A stretch of DNA of 37,621 bases from Bacteroidaceae bacterium (GTDB lineage: Bacteria; Bacteroidota; Bacteroidia; Bacteroidales; Bacteroidaceae), in contig JAFZVW010000041.1 of the NCBI GenBank assembly GCA_017617635.1, positions 1-37,621 on the forward strand, given 5' to 3'. The translations under genes and the position numbers were made by a program. The notes below the pieces were generated by a model. That model was given only the letters and a program-made list of their open reading frames with translations. It searched no databases and was not told the DNA's origin. Positions 9,303-18,633 of this stretch are shown here, piece after piece. Within the stretch, counting starts at the first letter, position 1. Each line of letters starts with the position of its first letter.

Positions 9303-10208
9303 ATGATTCGTATTGCAACTATAGTTACATGCTTTAACCGTAGGGAAAAGACCATTTCGTCCCTACAACACATGTATGCTGCTCAAGAACATTATAATTC
9401 TGTTTCAAAAGACACTATTGACATTGCGCTCTACATGACAGACGACGGCTGTACCGACGGGACATCCGATGCTGTAAGGAAAGCATTTCCCGATAAGGAA
9501 ATACACATCCAAAGAAGCGATGGAGAGCTGTTTTGGGCACGAGGGATGAACTACTCCTGGAAGGTAGCAGCAGAGGGTGGAGCCTGGGATTTCTTCCTGC
9601 TCATAAACGATGACACCGACATGACGGAGGATTGTTTCTTACAACTCATCGAAGCAGAGAAATACTCGCAAGTAAAACATGGTAAGGAAGCATTGGTTGC
9701 CGGTATTATTGCATCAAAGAAGGATGCTTCGCAAGTAACATATGGAGGCGAGAGATTCCTGACGCATTTCTCTGCCAAGTTACAACTGATGGAACCATCG
9801 GGCAAGCCTCAGGAATGTGATCTGACAAATGCGAATATCCTGCTTGTGCCCTACTCTATTTTCAGACAGGTGGGAATTTTCTACCCATATCTGCATAGTT
9901 GTGCAGATTCGGACTACTCGGTGATGGCTACGAGAGCCGGATTCCCTGTATATGTAACTTCTGGAATCTGTGGCCTATGTGACTTTGACCATTGGACAAA
10001 GGCTGATGACAGAGTTAATCTAGTAAAGATGAGTCTTAAGGAACGTAAGGCCTACTTCAACCACCCACTTCATTCAAACAAAGACTACCTGACACTTATA
10101 TGGCGCATAACACCATGGAGATACCCGTTTGTATGGTTGTTTCGGAATATGGTTATATATTGGCCGTCACTATATTATAAAATAACATTCAGACGATATA
10201 AACAATGA
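9303..10208 (+). CDS. Family 2 glycosyltransferase
   Basis: A 301-residue GT-A enzyme. It has IATIVTCFNRREKTISSL at residues 4-21, DDGCTDGT at 47-54, the GELFWARGMN block at 74-83 and the metal-binding NDDT at 102-105. The FWARG block is seen in a GT2 subgroup of Bacteroidetes capsule clusters annotated as rhamnosyltransferase-like. It starts 6 bp after the beta-helix gene and overlaps the following GT4 gene by 4 bp (ATGA). It should transfer one sugar in repeat-unit assembly. Confidence 0.87.
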   Translation: MIRIATIVTCFNRREKTISSLQHMYAAQEHYNSVSKDTIDIALYMTDDGCTDGTSDAVRKAFPDKEIHIQRSDGELFWARGMNYSWKVAAEGGAWDFFLLINDDTDMTEDCFLQLIEAEKYSQVKHGKEALVAGIIASKKDASQVTYGGERFLTHFSAKLQLMEPSGKPQECDLTNANILLVPYSIFRQVGIFYPYLHSCADSDYSVMATRAGFPVYVTSGICGLCDFDHWTKADDRVNLVKMSLKERKAYFNHPLHSNKDYLTLIWRITPWRYPFVWLFRNMVIYWPSLYYKITFRRYKQ

Positions 10209-11407
10209 ACTTGATATACATAGGATATCTGTATCCTGACAGATTGCTACAGGAATTAATCGGATTGAAGTCATATATAGATTTTCCCGCCCATAGTTTT
10301 CAAACGGCTATGCTTAAGGGGTTGGACAGGATATTTCCGCAGACGAAGGTTATTTCCGCAGCACCGGTATCCGCCTACCCGAAAATCAAAAAATGGAATT
10401 TTAAGAAACAGATGTTCTCACACCGCGGAGATGACAACAATAACGATGTATATGTAGGCGTTCTTAATTTCCCGATAATTGCACTGTTTTCGCGTTTCCT
10501 GCGTGTACGTTCACAAATCAGGAAATCAATCAGGAAAAATGACAAGAATGTTGTCCTCTCCTACGGACTGCACACCCCGTTCCTTTTAGCTGTACTGTCA
10601 TTGAGAAGGCACTTTGACAAGACATGCATTATCGTTCCTGACCTGCCGCAGTTCATGACAGAAAAGAGCAATATGCTATATAGATTTGCCAAAGCAATTG
10701 ACCGTCGTATCATCAACTTTTGTCTGAAACGTATGGATGCATTCGTCTTATTGAGTCCTCACATGGCAGAAAAGCTGCCTATTAAAAGTAAACAGACAGC
10801 AATAGTGGACGGCATATATGGCGGAACTCCGGATAATATTGAATCCACTGCAAAAGAAAAATGCAAGACAATACTTTATATAGGAAAGGCAGAAGAGCGG
10901 ACAGGAATCTATGACTTGATTGAAGCCTTCAAACAAATCAACGATCCAGATTACAGACTATGGATCAGGATGTATGGCGACAAAAAAGAGTACCTGGACG
11001 CTGCATTTGAAAGCATCAAGACAGACGAAAGAATTTCGTATATTCCGCCTCTGTCCAGAACTGAACTGCTAAAACTGGAAAGAAGGGCAACTGTTCTTGT
11101 TAATCCAATACGTCCCTCTCAAACATTCACAAGGTACTATTTCCCTTCAAAAACCATGGAATTCCTAGCCTCAGGAACACCGACAATAATGTATAGGCTG
11201 GATTGTCTGTCAAAAGAATACGACAAGTACATACATTATATTCCTGAACAGACGGTAGAATCATTGCGCCAAACAATTGTACGCGTCTGCAATCAGTCAG
11301 ATGAAGAACGTCGTGAATTTGGTCATGAAGCCGGGAAGTTCATTCTTGAATATCGCAATCCAGATATCCAGGCTTACAAAATAGCGGATTTACTACACTG
11401 TGGGTGA
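10205..11407 (+). CDS. Family 4-like glycosyltransferase
   Basis: A 400-residue GT-B protein. The N-terminal half resembles an acceptor domain (SYGLHTPFLLAVLSLRRHF). The C-terminal half has KTILYIGKAEERTGIYDLIE near residue 220 and the donor-site block KTMEFLASGTPTIMY near 316. It overlaps the previous GT2 gene by 4 bp. It is the last gene of the first + strand cluster: its stop codon ends at 11407 and the convergent gene's stop codon begins at 11408, so no base separates them. The sugar donor is unknown. Confidence 0.85.
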   Translation: MNLIYIGYLYPDRLLQELIGLKSYIDFPAHSFQTAMLKGLDRIFPQTKVISAAPVSAYPKIKKWNFKKQMFSHRGDDNNNDVYVGVLNFPIIALFSRFLRVRSQIRKSIRKNDKNVVLSYGLHTPFLLAVLSLRRHFDKTCIIVPDLPQFMTEKSNMLYRFAKAIDRRIINFCLKRMDAFVLLSPHMAEKLPIKSKQTAIVDGIYGGTPDNIESTAKEKCKTILYIGKAEERTGIYDLIEAFKQINDPDYRLWIRMYGDKKEYLDAAFESIKTDERISYIPPLSRTELLKLERRATVLVNPIRPSQTFTRYYFPSKTMEFLASGTPTIMYRLDCLSKEYDKYIHYIPEQTVESLRQTIVRVCNQSDEERREFGHEAGKFILEYRNPDIQAYKIADLLHCG

Positions 11408-13366
11408 TTATAGCAATCCTCTCACACGTCCACATACGACCTCAATGCACTTGTACAGATACCTGAACGAGAAAAGGAGATAACTGACTCTCGTGCCATA
11501 CGAGCGCATGGCTTTGGCATGATCCTGAATAATCTGCAAGTGACTCCTCAATCCTGAATTGCTTGCACCGCCAGTTCGCATTGTAACAAAATCCATATCT
11601 ATGTATCTTGCCCTGATCCGGTGAATATACAGCAATCGGAACAACTGGTCAAAATCTGCGGCCACCTTGTAATCCAAACGATATTTACCGTATGTCGAAT
11701 ACAACTCTTTCAGGCAATAGAACGACGGATGTGCAGGCATAAAGCCCATACGCATATTACGTGGACGGAAATACCTGCTACTGTAGTATCGTACGGGGCG
11801 GCTCAGGTCCTTGGGTTTTACATAATGGACGTCACCATATACGGCTTCAAGTAACGGAATGCTTTTGAATGTAGCAACAATCCTTTCCAAAACATTATCA
11901 GATGTATAGAAATCGTCACTGTTCAGTATGCCTACTATATCACCTGTAGCACGTTCTATACCCTTGTTCATAGCGTCATAGATGCCTTTGTCCTTTTCGC
12001 TGACAGCATTCAAGCGAGCCCCGAACCGCTCTTTATAGCTTTCTACAACCTTCATAGTGTCATCCTGGGATGCACCATCACACAAAACGACTTCATAGTT
12101 CTGATATGTCTGGCGAAGAATACTTTCTAAAGTGTCTGCCAGTGTGTCAGCACTGTTATAAGTTGCTACTACGATTGAAACTTTTATGTCACTGGTCTGC
12201 AAGTCAGGACGTATGTATGGTTTGACATTGTCAGTACCATAGACATCAACTTTATTGACATGCTGGTCTGTTACATCTTCCTGAATGATCTGGTCAGGCA
12301 TTACCTTTAATAGGATTATAACCGTAAAGGAATATAGCAGGACATCAATAATCACTATCCATGTTATCATAATCCCACATTTCCACAGTGCCAGATTCAG
12401 GGTAATAAGTAATATATCAGAAATAACGAGCGAAGCCATTGCCGTATGCTGGGACAGACCATTGCGCATTAGCAGATGGTGTATATGAGTCTTATCGGGA
12501 TGAAACGGATGCACGCCCCTCAGCATTCTGCCAATTGCAACACGTACCAAGTCAAATGTAGGGATTACCAAAACAGACAACGGGATTAGAACACCCTGTT
12601 TGGGTGGAGCGATAATGGTGCTTGTCATGCTCAGTTTGATGCCGAGGTATGACAAAGTGAAGCCAAGCATCAGACTCCCGCTGTCACCCATGAATGTCTT
12701 TGTTCCTTTCTGGACATCTCCAAACATATTGTATATCATGTACACAGCCAAAGAACCTATCAATGAACATGTAAAAAGACAGAATATATAATTATGTATT
12801 TCGTAGAAAAAATATGTATATACCGATAAAGCAATAATACTTAATCCTGCGCACAGTCCATCTATCCCGTCAATGGTGTTGACAGAGTTAACCACAAACA
12901 TTACCAGGAATACTGTCAATGCATAACCTATCCATTGATTAACCTCATACATGCCAAACAGTCCGTAAAGATTGTCCAGATACAAGCCGCATACGGGAAA
13001 TGCCAGTGCAGCGACAAACTGTACTGTAAATTTCAGATTGGCAGAGAGACCGAACATATCGTCCAGGATGCCCAACAGATAAATCATCAGCAAACCGATA
13101 CCGACAAGCAGTGTACTGACCTTGATATTGTCTGAGAGGTTCGTGTTGTTTGTCATAAACATCAGGCTTATGACCAATCCGCATGCTGTCGTCGGTACAA
13201 ATACGACACCACCCATTCTGGGAATATGGCTTTTGTGTACCTTACGTGCATTAGGGGTGTCATATAAACCGTTCTTATGACACAAACGCAAAATCCACGG
13301 CATCATTACCATTGAAGCCGTGACAGAGATTGCAAAAGCAATAACGAGATAGACAAATTCACTCAT
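11408..13366 (-). CDS. Fusion: WecA/TagO-like polyprenyl-phosphate sugar-1-phosphate transferase + GT2 glycosyltransferase
   Basis: A 652-residue two-domain protein. Residues 1-355 form a polytopic PNPT enzyme of the MraY/WecA/TagO family. It has the DD pair at 102-103, NTIDGIDG at 163-170, GDSG at 227-230 and the HPFHPDKTHIHHLL block at 286-299. A linker of about 40 residues leads to a complete GT2 domain (about 395-652) with VSIVVATYN, LCDGASQDDT, KGIYDAMNKGI and the metal motif LNSDD at 481-485. The first half should load a sugar-1-phosphate (commonly GlcNAc-1-P) on undecaprenyl phosphate; the second could add the next sugar. The frame is unbroken, so this is a real fusion. It lies 57 nt downstream of the lipoprotein gene of the - strand operon. 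Confidence 0.9.
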   Translation of the reverse strand: MSEFVYLVIAFAISVTASMVMMPWILRLCHKNGLYDTPNARKVHKSHIPRMGGVVFVPTTACGLVISLMFMTNNTNLSDNIKVSTLLVGIGLLMIYLLGILDDMFGLSANLKFTVQFVAALAFPVCGLYLDNLYGLFGMYEVNQWIGYALTVFLVMFVVNSVNTIDGIDGLCAGLSIIALSVYTYFFYEIHNYIFCLFTCSLIGSLAVYMIYNMFGDVQKGTKTFMGDSGSLMLGFTLSYLGIKLSMTSTIIAPPKQGVLIPLSVLVIPTFDLVRVAIGRMLRGVHPFHPDKTHIHHLLMRNGLSQHTAMASLVISDILLITLNLALWKCGIMITWIVIIDVLLYSFTVIILLKVMPDQIIQEDVTDQHVNKVDVYGTDNVKPYIRPDLQTSDIKVSIVVATYNSADTLADTLESILRQTYQNYEVVLCDGASQDDTMKVVESYKERFGARLNAVSEKDKGIYDAMNKGIERATGDIVGILNSDDFYTSDNVLERIVATFKSIPLLEAVYGDVHYVKPKDLSRPVRYYSSRYFRPRNMRMGFMPAHPSFYCLKELYSTYGKYRLDYKVAADFDQLFRLLYIHRIRARYIDMDFVTMRTGGASNSGLRSHLQIIQDHAKAMRSYGTRVSYLLFSFRYLYKCIEVVCGRVRGLL

Positions 13367-13376
13367 AAAGCATTTG

Positions 13377-13394
13377 CGTTATATTTATATAACG
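13377..13394. promoter_or_regulatory. Perfect 8-bp inverted repeat upstream of the fused priming enzyme
   Basis: CGTTATAT, a TT centre, then ATATAACG: a perfect palindrome located 10 bp upstream of the start codon of the - strand fusion gene, in the only gap within that gene series. It could be an operator or a small leader hairpin in the mRNA. The stem is AT-rich and has no U-tract, so it is a poor terminator. No -7 box was found between it and the gene. Confidence 0.4.
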
Positions 13395-13423
13395 AAACAC
13401 TGATGTAAATATTGTGAAAGCAT

Positions 13424-13861
13424 CTAATATTTCCTGAATTGCAGGACTCCCGTGTCGGTGCTGCTCAAAACAAGTTCGGTAGAGCTTAACCTGTCGATAT
13501 GCATCACACCGTCTGATGGTACACCTACGGGAGATAAATATGACATTTCGTGTACACGGTCATGACCTGGATTTTCTGAATCGACAGTTATGGGACGAAA
13601 GATGCGTATCCTGTCTCCCTGATATTCAAAAGAAGAGAGACAGTAGAGACCTGGAGTGGTCTTTCGGTCAAACCTCATCATCTGTAACTGGAAGCTGTAA
13701 AAAATCTTATCTGCTTTTGTGGCAATAACAGACCCTTCGGAGTCTTTCCACTCGATAAGTTGCCACATACCATCCAAATCACCATTGCAATCCTGTTTAC
13801 TGCAACTGGCGATTCCTGCAATAAAAGTCAAGAAAATTATGAAATATCGTATATTTTTCAT
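13424..13861 (-). CDS. Small lipoprotein, lipocalin-like
   Basis: A 145-residue protein with a lipoprotein signal (FIAGIASC, cysteine at residue 20). The rest opens with DLDGMWQLIEWKDSEG, the GxW start typical of lipocalin-like beta-barrel lipoproteins of Bacteroidetes, and continues as alternating strands. Its start overlaps the end of the Wzi-like gene by 4 bp, so the two are probably translated together. A role in outer-membrane assembly of the exported glycan is an inference from position only; the exact family was not identified. Confidence 0.7.
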   Translation of the reverse strand: MKNIRYFIIFLTFIAGIASCSKQDCNGDLDGMWQLIEWKDSEGSVIATKADKIFYSFQLQMMRFDRKTTPGLYCLSSFEYQGDRIRIFRPITVDSENPGHDRVHEMSYLSPVGVPSDGVMHIDRLSSTELVLSSTDTGVLQFRKY

Positions 13862-15372
13862 CTCCAGTCTGTTTTCCTAATCCAAGCATCCCAGGCTATA
13901 GTCAACATTCCTGCATTGCTATTGCCAAGAAGTGTTCCGTCGTTATGACCGTATGCAACAGTGAAACTGAGGCCTTTTACCTGTTTGGGCGAATACTTCG
14001 TCTCGAAAAGAATAAAATTACCGTGTACCGGATCCATCACAGGCCTGTCGTATGTTCCAAGGCTTTTAACTCTTGTGTACTTGGCGCACCAATGTAACTG
14101 CGAACATGGGTCACCGCTCAGGCCTATATGATAAGTGCGAGTGCGGTTGTGATATGGATGCAGGGAACCTGAATATCCGAAATAGCTGTTATACAGAGGT
14201 GAGAGTATTGTGGGATTACCCATCATAAATCCTGCGTGCTGCCAGGAACCATATATATGATTATCGTAATAACTGTCCTTTCCACTGATTTGAAGCTCAT
14301 TCTCAGGTGTTCTATCATGGTATATAGGACCAGTCTGGCTCATCGTTGAGTTATATTCGAACAACGCTGTACTCAGGTATGGGTTGGCAGGTAAGTTTGC
14401 CTCGATTCCCAACAGCATATCCTTCCAAGGGCCGTATTGCAGGAACATCTGGCTTTGATCCTCGAACATATGTTCCATATAAATACCTAAAGACCAATTC
14501 TGTTTTTTCCAGTCCAAACGAAAATGATATGATCCGATATGATTTCCTGCTGAATTCTGGAAAGCGGCAAAGTCATTTACATCACCCCCCGAACCTGGAA
14601 GAAAGGCAGTCCAAATGTTACCTCCCAGAGGCACATCGCCCATTGGTTTTCCACTGTAATCACGGATATTGTAGCCCAACCCCTTGAACTGGCATGCCAT
14701 TTCCATGCCCATTGTAAATTCCAACGGGAATCTTTTGCAATTTCCGAAACGCAAGAACAGGGCCTTGGAGTGAAACCAACTGTTTCGGGTATAAATATTG
14801 TCTGTGCCTGAATTGAATTCTTTCTGCCAGCTGTTATCGGTATACCAACCATAAGCGATGTGAGCCTTGAAACTGAATATACCTTTTGTACCGGGGACAG
14901 CCCAAAAATCAGGCATCTCTAGACGAACTTGAGGAATCGGGCGTGCATTCATCCCAAGTACCAGTCCTCCGCTGGTCAGTTCGGGGTTCTTAAGTTCAGA
15001 CGGACGTTCTTTCTGTCCTAGTGACAAAGCCAGCATTTTCCATCCCGCCTCGAAATATGCCTGCTGGATGTTGAAATGACTCTGATTTCCATATCCTGCC
15101 GCTATATCCACGCCATAACCTACTTTCCAAAAACGAAGGGAATCCGCCTCAATATCACGCTTAATATATGCACGTCCCAAAGCAGTATAGTTTCCTATGG
15201 CGCCCAGTCCGTATCTGTTGGCAGTGAACCAGAATGGGGCATTGTCACCGGCACCGGCGGTACCTCGGACACTGCCGCCATATTGGACATCATCAATAAG
15301 GCGTGATACCTGCGCATTGGCAGTTGCTGCGAACATACACAGGATAACAGGAATAATCAATCTAATCCTCAT
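13858..15372 (-). CDS. Wzi-family capsule assembly outer-membrane protein
   Basis: A 504-residue protein with a signal peptide ending at ANA (residue 20), followed by alternating amphipathic strands rich in aromatic residues, as in an outer-membrane beta-barrel. The early GSVRGTAGAGDNAPFWF and LSLGQKERPSELKNPELTSG stretches are typical of Bacteroidetes members of the Wzi capsule-assembly family. In Escherichia coli, Wzi is an 18-strand barrel lectin that helps attach K30 capsule at the surface. Here it is coupled at both ends: it overlaps the upstream GT2 by 11 bp and the downstream lipoprotein by 4 bp. It probably handles the polysaccharide exported with the Wzc-like kinase of the same operon. 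Confidence 0.87.
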   Translation of the reverse strand: MRIRLIIPVILCMFAATANAQVSRLIDDVQYGGSVRGTAGAGDNAPFWFTANRYGLGAIGNYTALGRAYIKRDIEADSLRFWKVGYGVDIAAGYGNQSHFNIQQAYFEAGWKMLALSLGQKERPSELKNPELTSGGLVLGMNARPIPQVRLEMPDFWAVPGTKGIFSFKAHIAYGWYTDNSWQKEFNSGTDNIYTRNSWFHSKALFLRFGNCKRFPLEFTMGMEMACQFKGLGYNIRDYSGKPMGDVPLGGNIWTAFLPGSGGDVNDFAAFQNSAGNHIGSYHFRLDWKKQNWSLGIYMEHMFEDQSQMFLQYGPWKDMLLGIEANLPANPYLSTALFEYNSTMSQTGPIYHDRTPENELQISGKDSYYDNHIYGSWQHAGFMMGNPTILSPLYNSYFGYSGSLHPYHNRTRTYHIGLSGDPCSQLHWCAKYTRVKSLGTYDRPVMDPVHGNFILFETKYSPKQVKGLSFTVAYGHNDGTLLGNSNAGMLTIAWDAWIRKTDWR

Positions 15373-16231
15373 TAGAACAACCTCCGGATATTTCGTTCAA
15401 CAAAACCTTGTTTACACGTCTTCTCTCAGAATCATACATCCATCCCCACTTATTGAAATATTTAATAACGCTGACTATGTGTATCAGGGATATTCGCCAA
15501 TTGTGGTATGAAAGACGCGAGAATCGGTGATATATTGTTACCTTGGGATAAAACAAGGTCTTGTATCTGGAATGCAAGCGTCTGCTGATATCTATATCCT
15601 CGGCATACATAAAGAAGCGCTCGTCGAAAAGTCCTATCTCCTTTAAAGCACTAATCCTTAAAAACATGAAACAGCCAGACAGGAACGGAACATTCATCAC
15701 CTTGTCATAACCGGAATGCTTCAGCTCATGCCTGTCATTTCTTTTCTTTATCATGAAATGAGGGAAAAAGAACCGGGCAATCAAATCCATCGGACTCGGC
15801 AACAGCTTCGCAACATATTGTATTTCACCGTTAAGATACAGCACCTTAGGCATTATCAGGGCTATATCTTGCCCATTCTCCATCTTTTTCCATATGGCAG
15901 GAACAACCTCGGGGCCAAACCATACATCGGGATTAAGAACAAGGTGATATTCACTGCCCTCGGCAATAGCTTCACGAATAGCCACATTGTGACCGCCACC
16001 ATAGCCATTGTTGCGATGTTTGATGTATTTCAGCACAAATCCACAGGAAACATGTTTCCGGAACTCCTCGTCATTGCGCATATATTCGTTTAACTCGCCC
16101 TCCAACCTGGTAAACACATCACTGTGGTCAATAATCCAGACCTTCTGGACGGGCGAAATAAGAAGACTGCGAAGCACAGCCTCCAGATCAAGCACATTAT
16201 TATTATATGTTACTATAGATGCAGTAATCAT
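15362..16231 (-). CDS. Family 2 glycosyltransferase (WbbL/rhamnosyltransferase-like)
   Basis: A 289-residue GT2 protein. It has TASIVTYNNNVLDLEAVLRSL at the N-terminus, HRNNGYGGGHNVAIREAI at 72-89, LVLNPDVWFGPEV at 97-109 (NPDV in place of the usual DxD) and the downstream FFMYAEDIDISRRL element. This combination is that of the WbbL/rhamnosyltransferase subgroup. Its start overlaps the porZ stop (ATGA on the - strand) and its end overlaps the wzi start by 11 bp. It is predicted to act on a lipid-linked glycan in the cytoplasm. Acceptor and donor are not predictable. Confidence 0.87.
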   Translation of the reverse strand: MITASIVTYNNNVLDLEAVLRSLLISPVQKVWIIDHSDVFTRLEGELNEYMRNDEEFRKHVSCGFVLKYIKHRNNGYGGGHNVAIREAIAEGSEYHLVLNPDVWFGPEVVPAIWKKMENGQDIALIMPKVLYLNGEIQYVAKLLPSPMDLIARFFFPHFMIKKRNDRHELKHSGYDKVMNVPFLSGCFMFLRISALKEIGLFDERFFMYAEDIDISRRLHSRYKTLFYPKVTIYHRFSRLSYHNWRISLIHIVSVIKYFNKWGWMYDSERRRVNKVLLNEISGGCSNED

Positions 16232-18633
16232 TTCATCACGATTATGCGCGTCACCACTGTGTTCTTTCCGTTATTGTCATATGCAACCACATGGTACACG
16301 CCACTGGATACACGATTACCTTTCATATTGCAGCAATTCCACACAACCTGACCGCCTATGCTCTTCTCTCCCCAAACGGGTTGTCCTGCACTTGACAAAA
16401 TCTTGACCTCGGCACCGTCTGTCAGGCCTGTTATAGTAACTGGCACAGTACATCCAGGCTCAACCGGATTGGGATATGCCAAGACATTATTATCCTTTAA
16501 CTCTTCCTCGGGTGCGGTTACACCCTCGTCAAAACTGCACAGACCCTTGTCAGTAGCGAACATTACCCTTCCCGAATATGGTTCCACAGCTATATTCTGG
16601 ACATAATTGCTCAGCAGCGGACTGTTTTCTGTTGTAAAATGACAGATTGTTTCCTGACCATTATCATTGAACAGGTACACACCGTCGCTGTATGTACCTA
16701 CCCACTTGCGGTTTGCGCCGTCTACTGCAATTGCCGTGACCAGCACACCATTGAGCAGATAGTCTGCATAACCGCTTCCGTCATCACGGTTACGTATAAT
16801 CTGATGGAAAGTAAAATCGTCATCGAACCATCCCTTTGGATTTGTGATAACGAACAGTCCTGCACTTGTACCACACCAGATTTCGTGATCCTTGTCCTCT
16901 GTCATGCAGAAGAACTGGTTGGGGGTATATGTCGTACCGTTTTGATTGGTTATGGTACTGCGCAACATATGATAGTCGTCCTCCACAATGTTCAGGGTTC
17001 CCCTGGTATCAAATCCAAAGAAGCCTATTGGTCCGCTGTAGCCCGAAACTGCAAAATTTATTCCGCTTGAACTGAACAGATACTGATAGATATTTGATGC
17101 CTGTGCAAACTCGGGATAATAAAGACTTATCCATTTCCCATCGGGACGCAAAAGCCTGACAATTGTATCTGTCTGCTGGTTAGCCATCCACAGATTGCCA
17201 TTCTTGTCATACTGCAGTGCATCACAGGTACAATAATTGTATTTCTTGGGACTATCTTTTACAACTGTAATAACTTCCAGTGGAGAGTTATCGCAATTAT
17301 ACAGTTTCACAAAATTGACATTACCCTCACTATCCATACGATATTCCTGCAGACCGTTACGATATACGGCTGCATAGAAATGGTTGGAATCCTCCGGGTC
17401 TTGGACAAGGTTAACTCCATTGTAGTGTGACAAGTCTGGATATGCGGTCCGGGGGCCTTTCTCGTCAAAGTTTATCCATTTGTCATTGCTTCCGTCAGGA
17501 CTAAGTCCACGTTCCTTAATCATCATTGTTTCCGGGAAATACCTGGCTTCCTGAGTATTGATACCGCCAGCCACCAAGAGACGGTCACCCACATAGCTCA
17601 AACTGTAGAAAGTATCCCTGGTCGGGGAATTGACTTTAAACAGACTTTCCTGATTACTGATGAACGTCTTTTGTTCCGAATCATATCCGTACCTGATGAC
17701 GCCATTCATTCCACTTGCAACAAAGACGTTGTTTGAATCCATCACATCAAAATACTGCCATGAATTCGCATAATAGAACTTTACCGGTTCTGTACTTCCC
17801 TTTACAAAGACGGCAAATTCGCCAGCTGTATTGTCCATCAGCAGGGTTTTGCCATTATGCTTGAATCTTACCATCTGCAACCATGCAGGCAGCACCTCTT
17901 TGCTCGGGGACTTTAATTCTATATAATGGACGTGGTAGTCACATACAACGTATATCCTGCCATCAAAGACAATCATATCCTTGATTACAGAGGCTTTTAA
18001 CAACTCCCACTTATTGGTTTCCCTAACATCGGATTTAGATACACTATACAGACCTGTATCAGTACCTATATAATAAGTCCCGTCGGCAAGCGAAACGCAG
18101 TTGATCTTGGTATTTAGCCTGTATGTTTCACGTACGACGGCATCCCTGGTATCCACATCAATAAAGCCCCAGTTGGTACAAAGATATGCTTCGTTGCTGC
18201 ACTGGCTTATTGCAATAACATCCTTGTCCGCCAATGTGCTGTTCTTCAGGAAGGGAAGATTCACGACTCCGTCCTCCTCATCAAGCAGGTCTATGTTATC
18301 ATCATCGTATAACAAAAGAAGCCGGTGCGATATGTCATTGTAACTAAGAGTCTTGATATGCTGTGAACTCAGATCATTCAGACAATCGTAAGTACGGACG
18401 CTGTTATCTTCCAGGTCATAGCGCACCAGATTACCTGAAGTTATTGATTTGCCTGTATTGATGTCTATTCTACCCATTCCCGTCATGACGGCATATACAT
18501 AATTACCGCCACACACAACCTGGGCAGCCTCGGTGTACGAAGGGTACACCTGCCACTTCCCGTCATATGCATGAGAGAAGAGGCAGGTGCACAATAGCAA
18601 CACCGACAAAATACGCTGCATACTACGCCTCAT
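16228..18633 (-). CDS. porZ: PorZ-like T9SS attachment-complex protein (beta-propeller with C-terminal sorting domain)
   Basis: An 801-residue secreted protein with a signal peptide (about residues 1-22). The long middle section consists of repeated short beta-propeller blades (patterns such as GGNYVYAV, DGTYYIGTDTGLYSV, NRKWVGTYSDGVYLFND, GRVMFATDKGLCSFD). The C-terminal 85 residues, from about 715, begin with AYPNPV and end in a strand-rich module, the T9SS type A sorting-domain pattern. Propellers plus this terminal domain match PorZ, which in Porphyromonas gingivalis works with PorU, PorV and PorQ to attach cargo to A-LPS and itself binds A-LPS. The start may instead be the ATG at 18621, just after the wzc stop. 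The neighbours are wzc and a GT2, which overlap it. Confidence 0.85.
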   Translation of the reverse strand: MRRSMQRILSVLLLCTCLFSHAYDGKWQVYPSYTEAAQVVCGGNYVYAVMTGMGRIDINTGKSITSGNLVRYDLEDNSVRTYDCLNDLSSQHIKTLSYNDISHRLLLLYDDDNIDLLDEEDGVVNLPFLKNSTLADKDVIAISQCSNEAYLCTNWGFIDVDTRDAVVRETYRLNTKINCVSLADGTYYIGTDTGLYSVSKSDVRETNKWELLKASVIKDMIVFDGRIYVVCDYHVHYIELKSPSKEVLPAWLQMVRFKHNGKTLLMDNTAGEFAVFVKGSTEPVKFYYANSWQYFDVMDSNNVFVASGMNGVIRYGYDSEQKTFISNQESLFKVNSPTRDTFYSLSYVGDRLLVAGGINTQEARYFPETMMIKERGLSPDGSNDKWINFDEKGPRTAYPDLSHYNGVNLVQDPEDSNHFYAAVYRNGLQEYRMDSEGNVNFVKLYNCDNSPLEVITVVKDSPKKYNYCTCDALQYDKNGNLWMANQQTDTIVRLLRPDGKWISLYYPEFAQASNIYQYLFSSSGINFAVSGYSGPIGFFGFDTRGTLNIVEDDYHMLRSTITNQNGTTYTPNQFFCMTEDKDHEIWCGTSAGLFVITNPKGWFDDDFTFHQIIRNRDDGSGYADYLLNGVLVTAIAVDGANRKWVGTYSDGVYLFNDNGQETICHFTTENSPLLSNYVQNIAVEPYSGRVMFATDKGLCSFDEGVTAPEEELKDNNVLAYPNPVEPGCTVPVTITGLTDGAEVKILSSAGQPVWGEKSIGGQVVWNCCNMKGNRVSSGVYHVVAYDNNGKNTVVTRIIVMK

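Noticed and set aside
12285-13184. Several short frames opposite or overlapping the fused priming enzyme
   Set aside because: They are shadows of a long gene with many conserved motifs; none has a domain or promoter.
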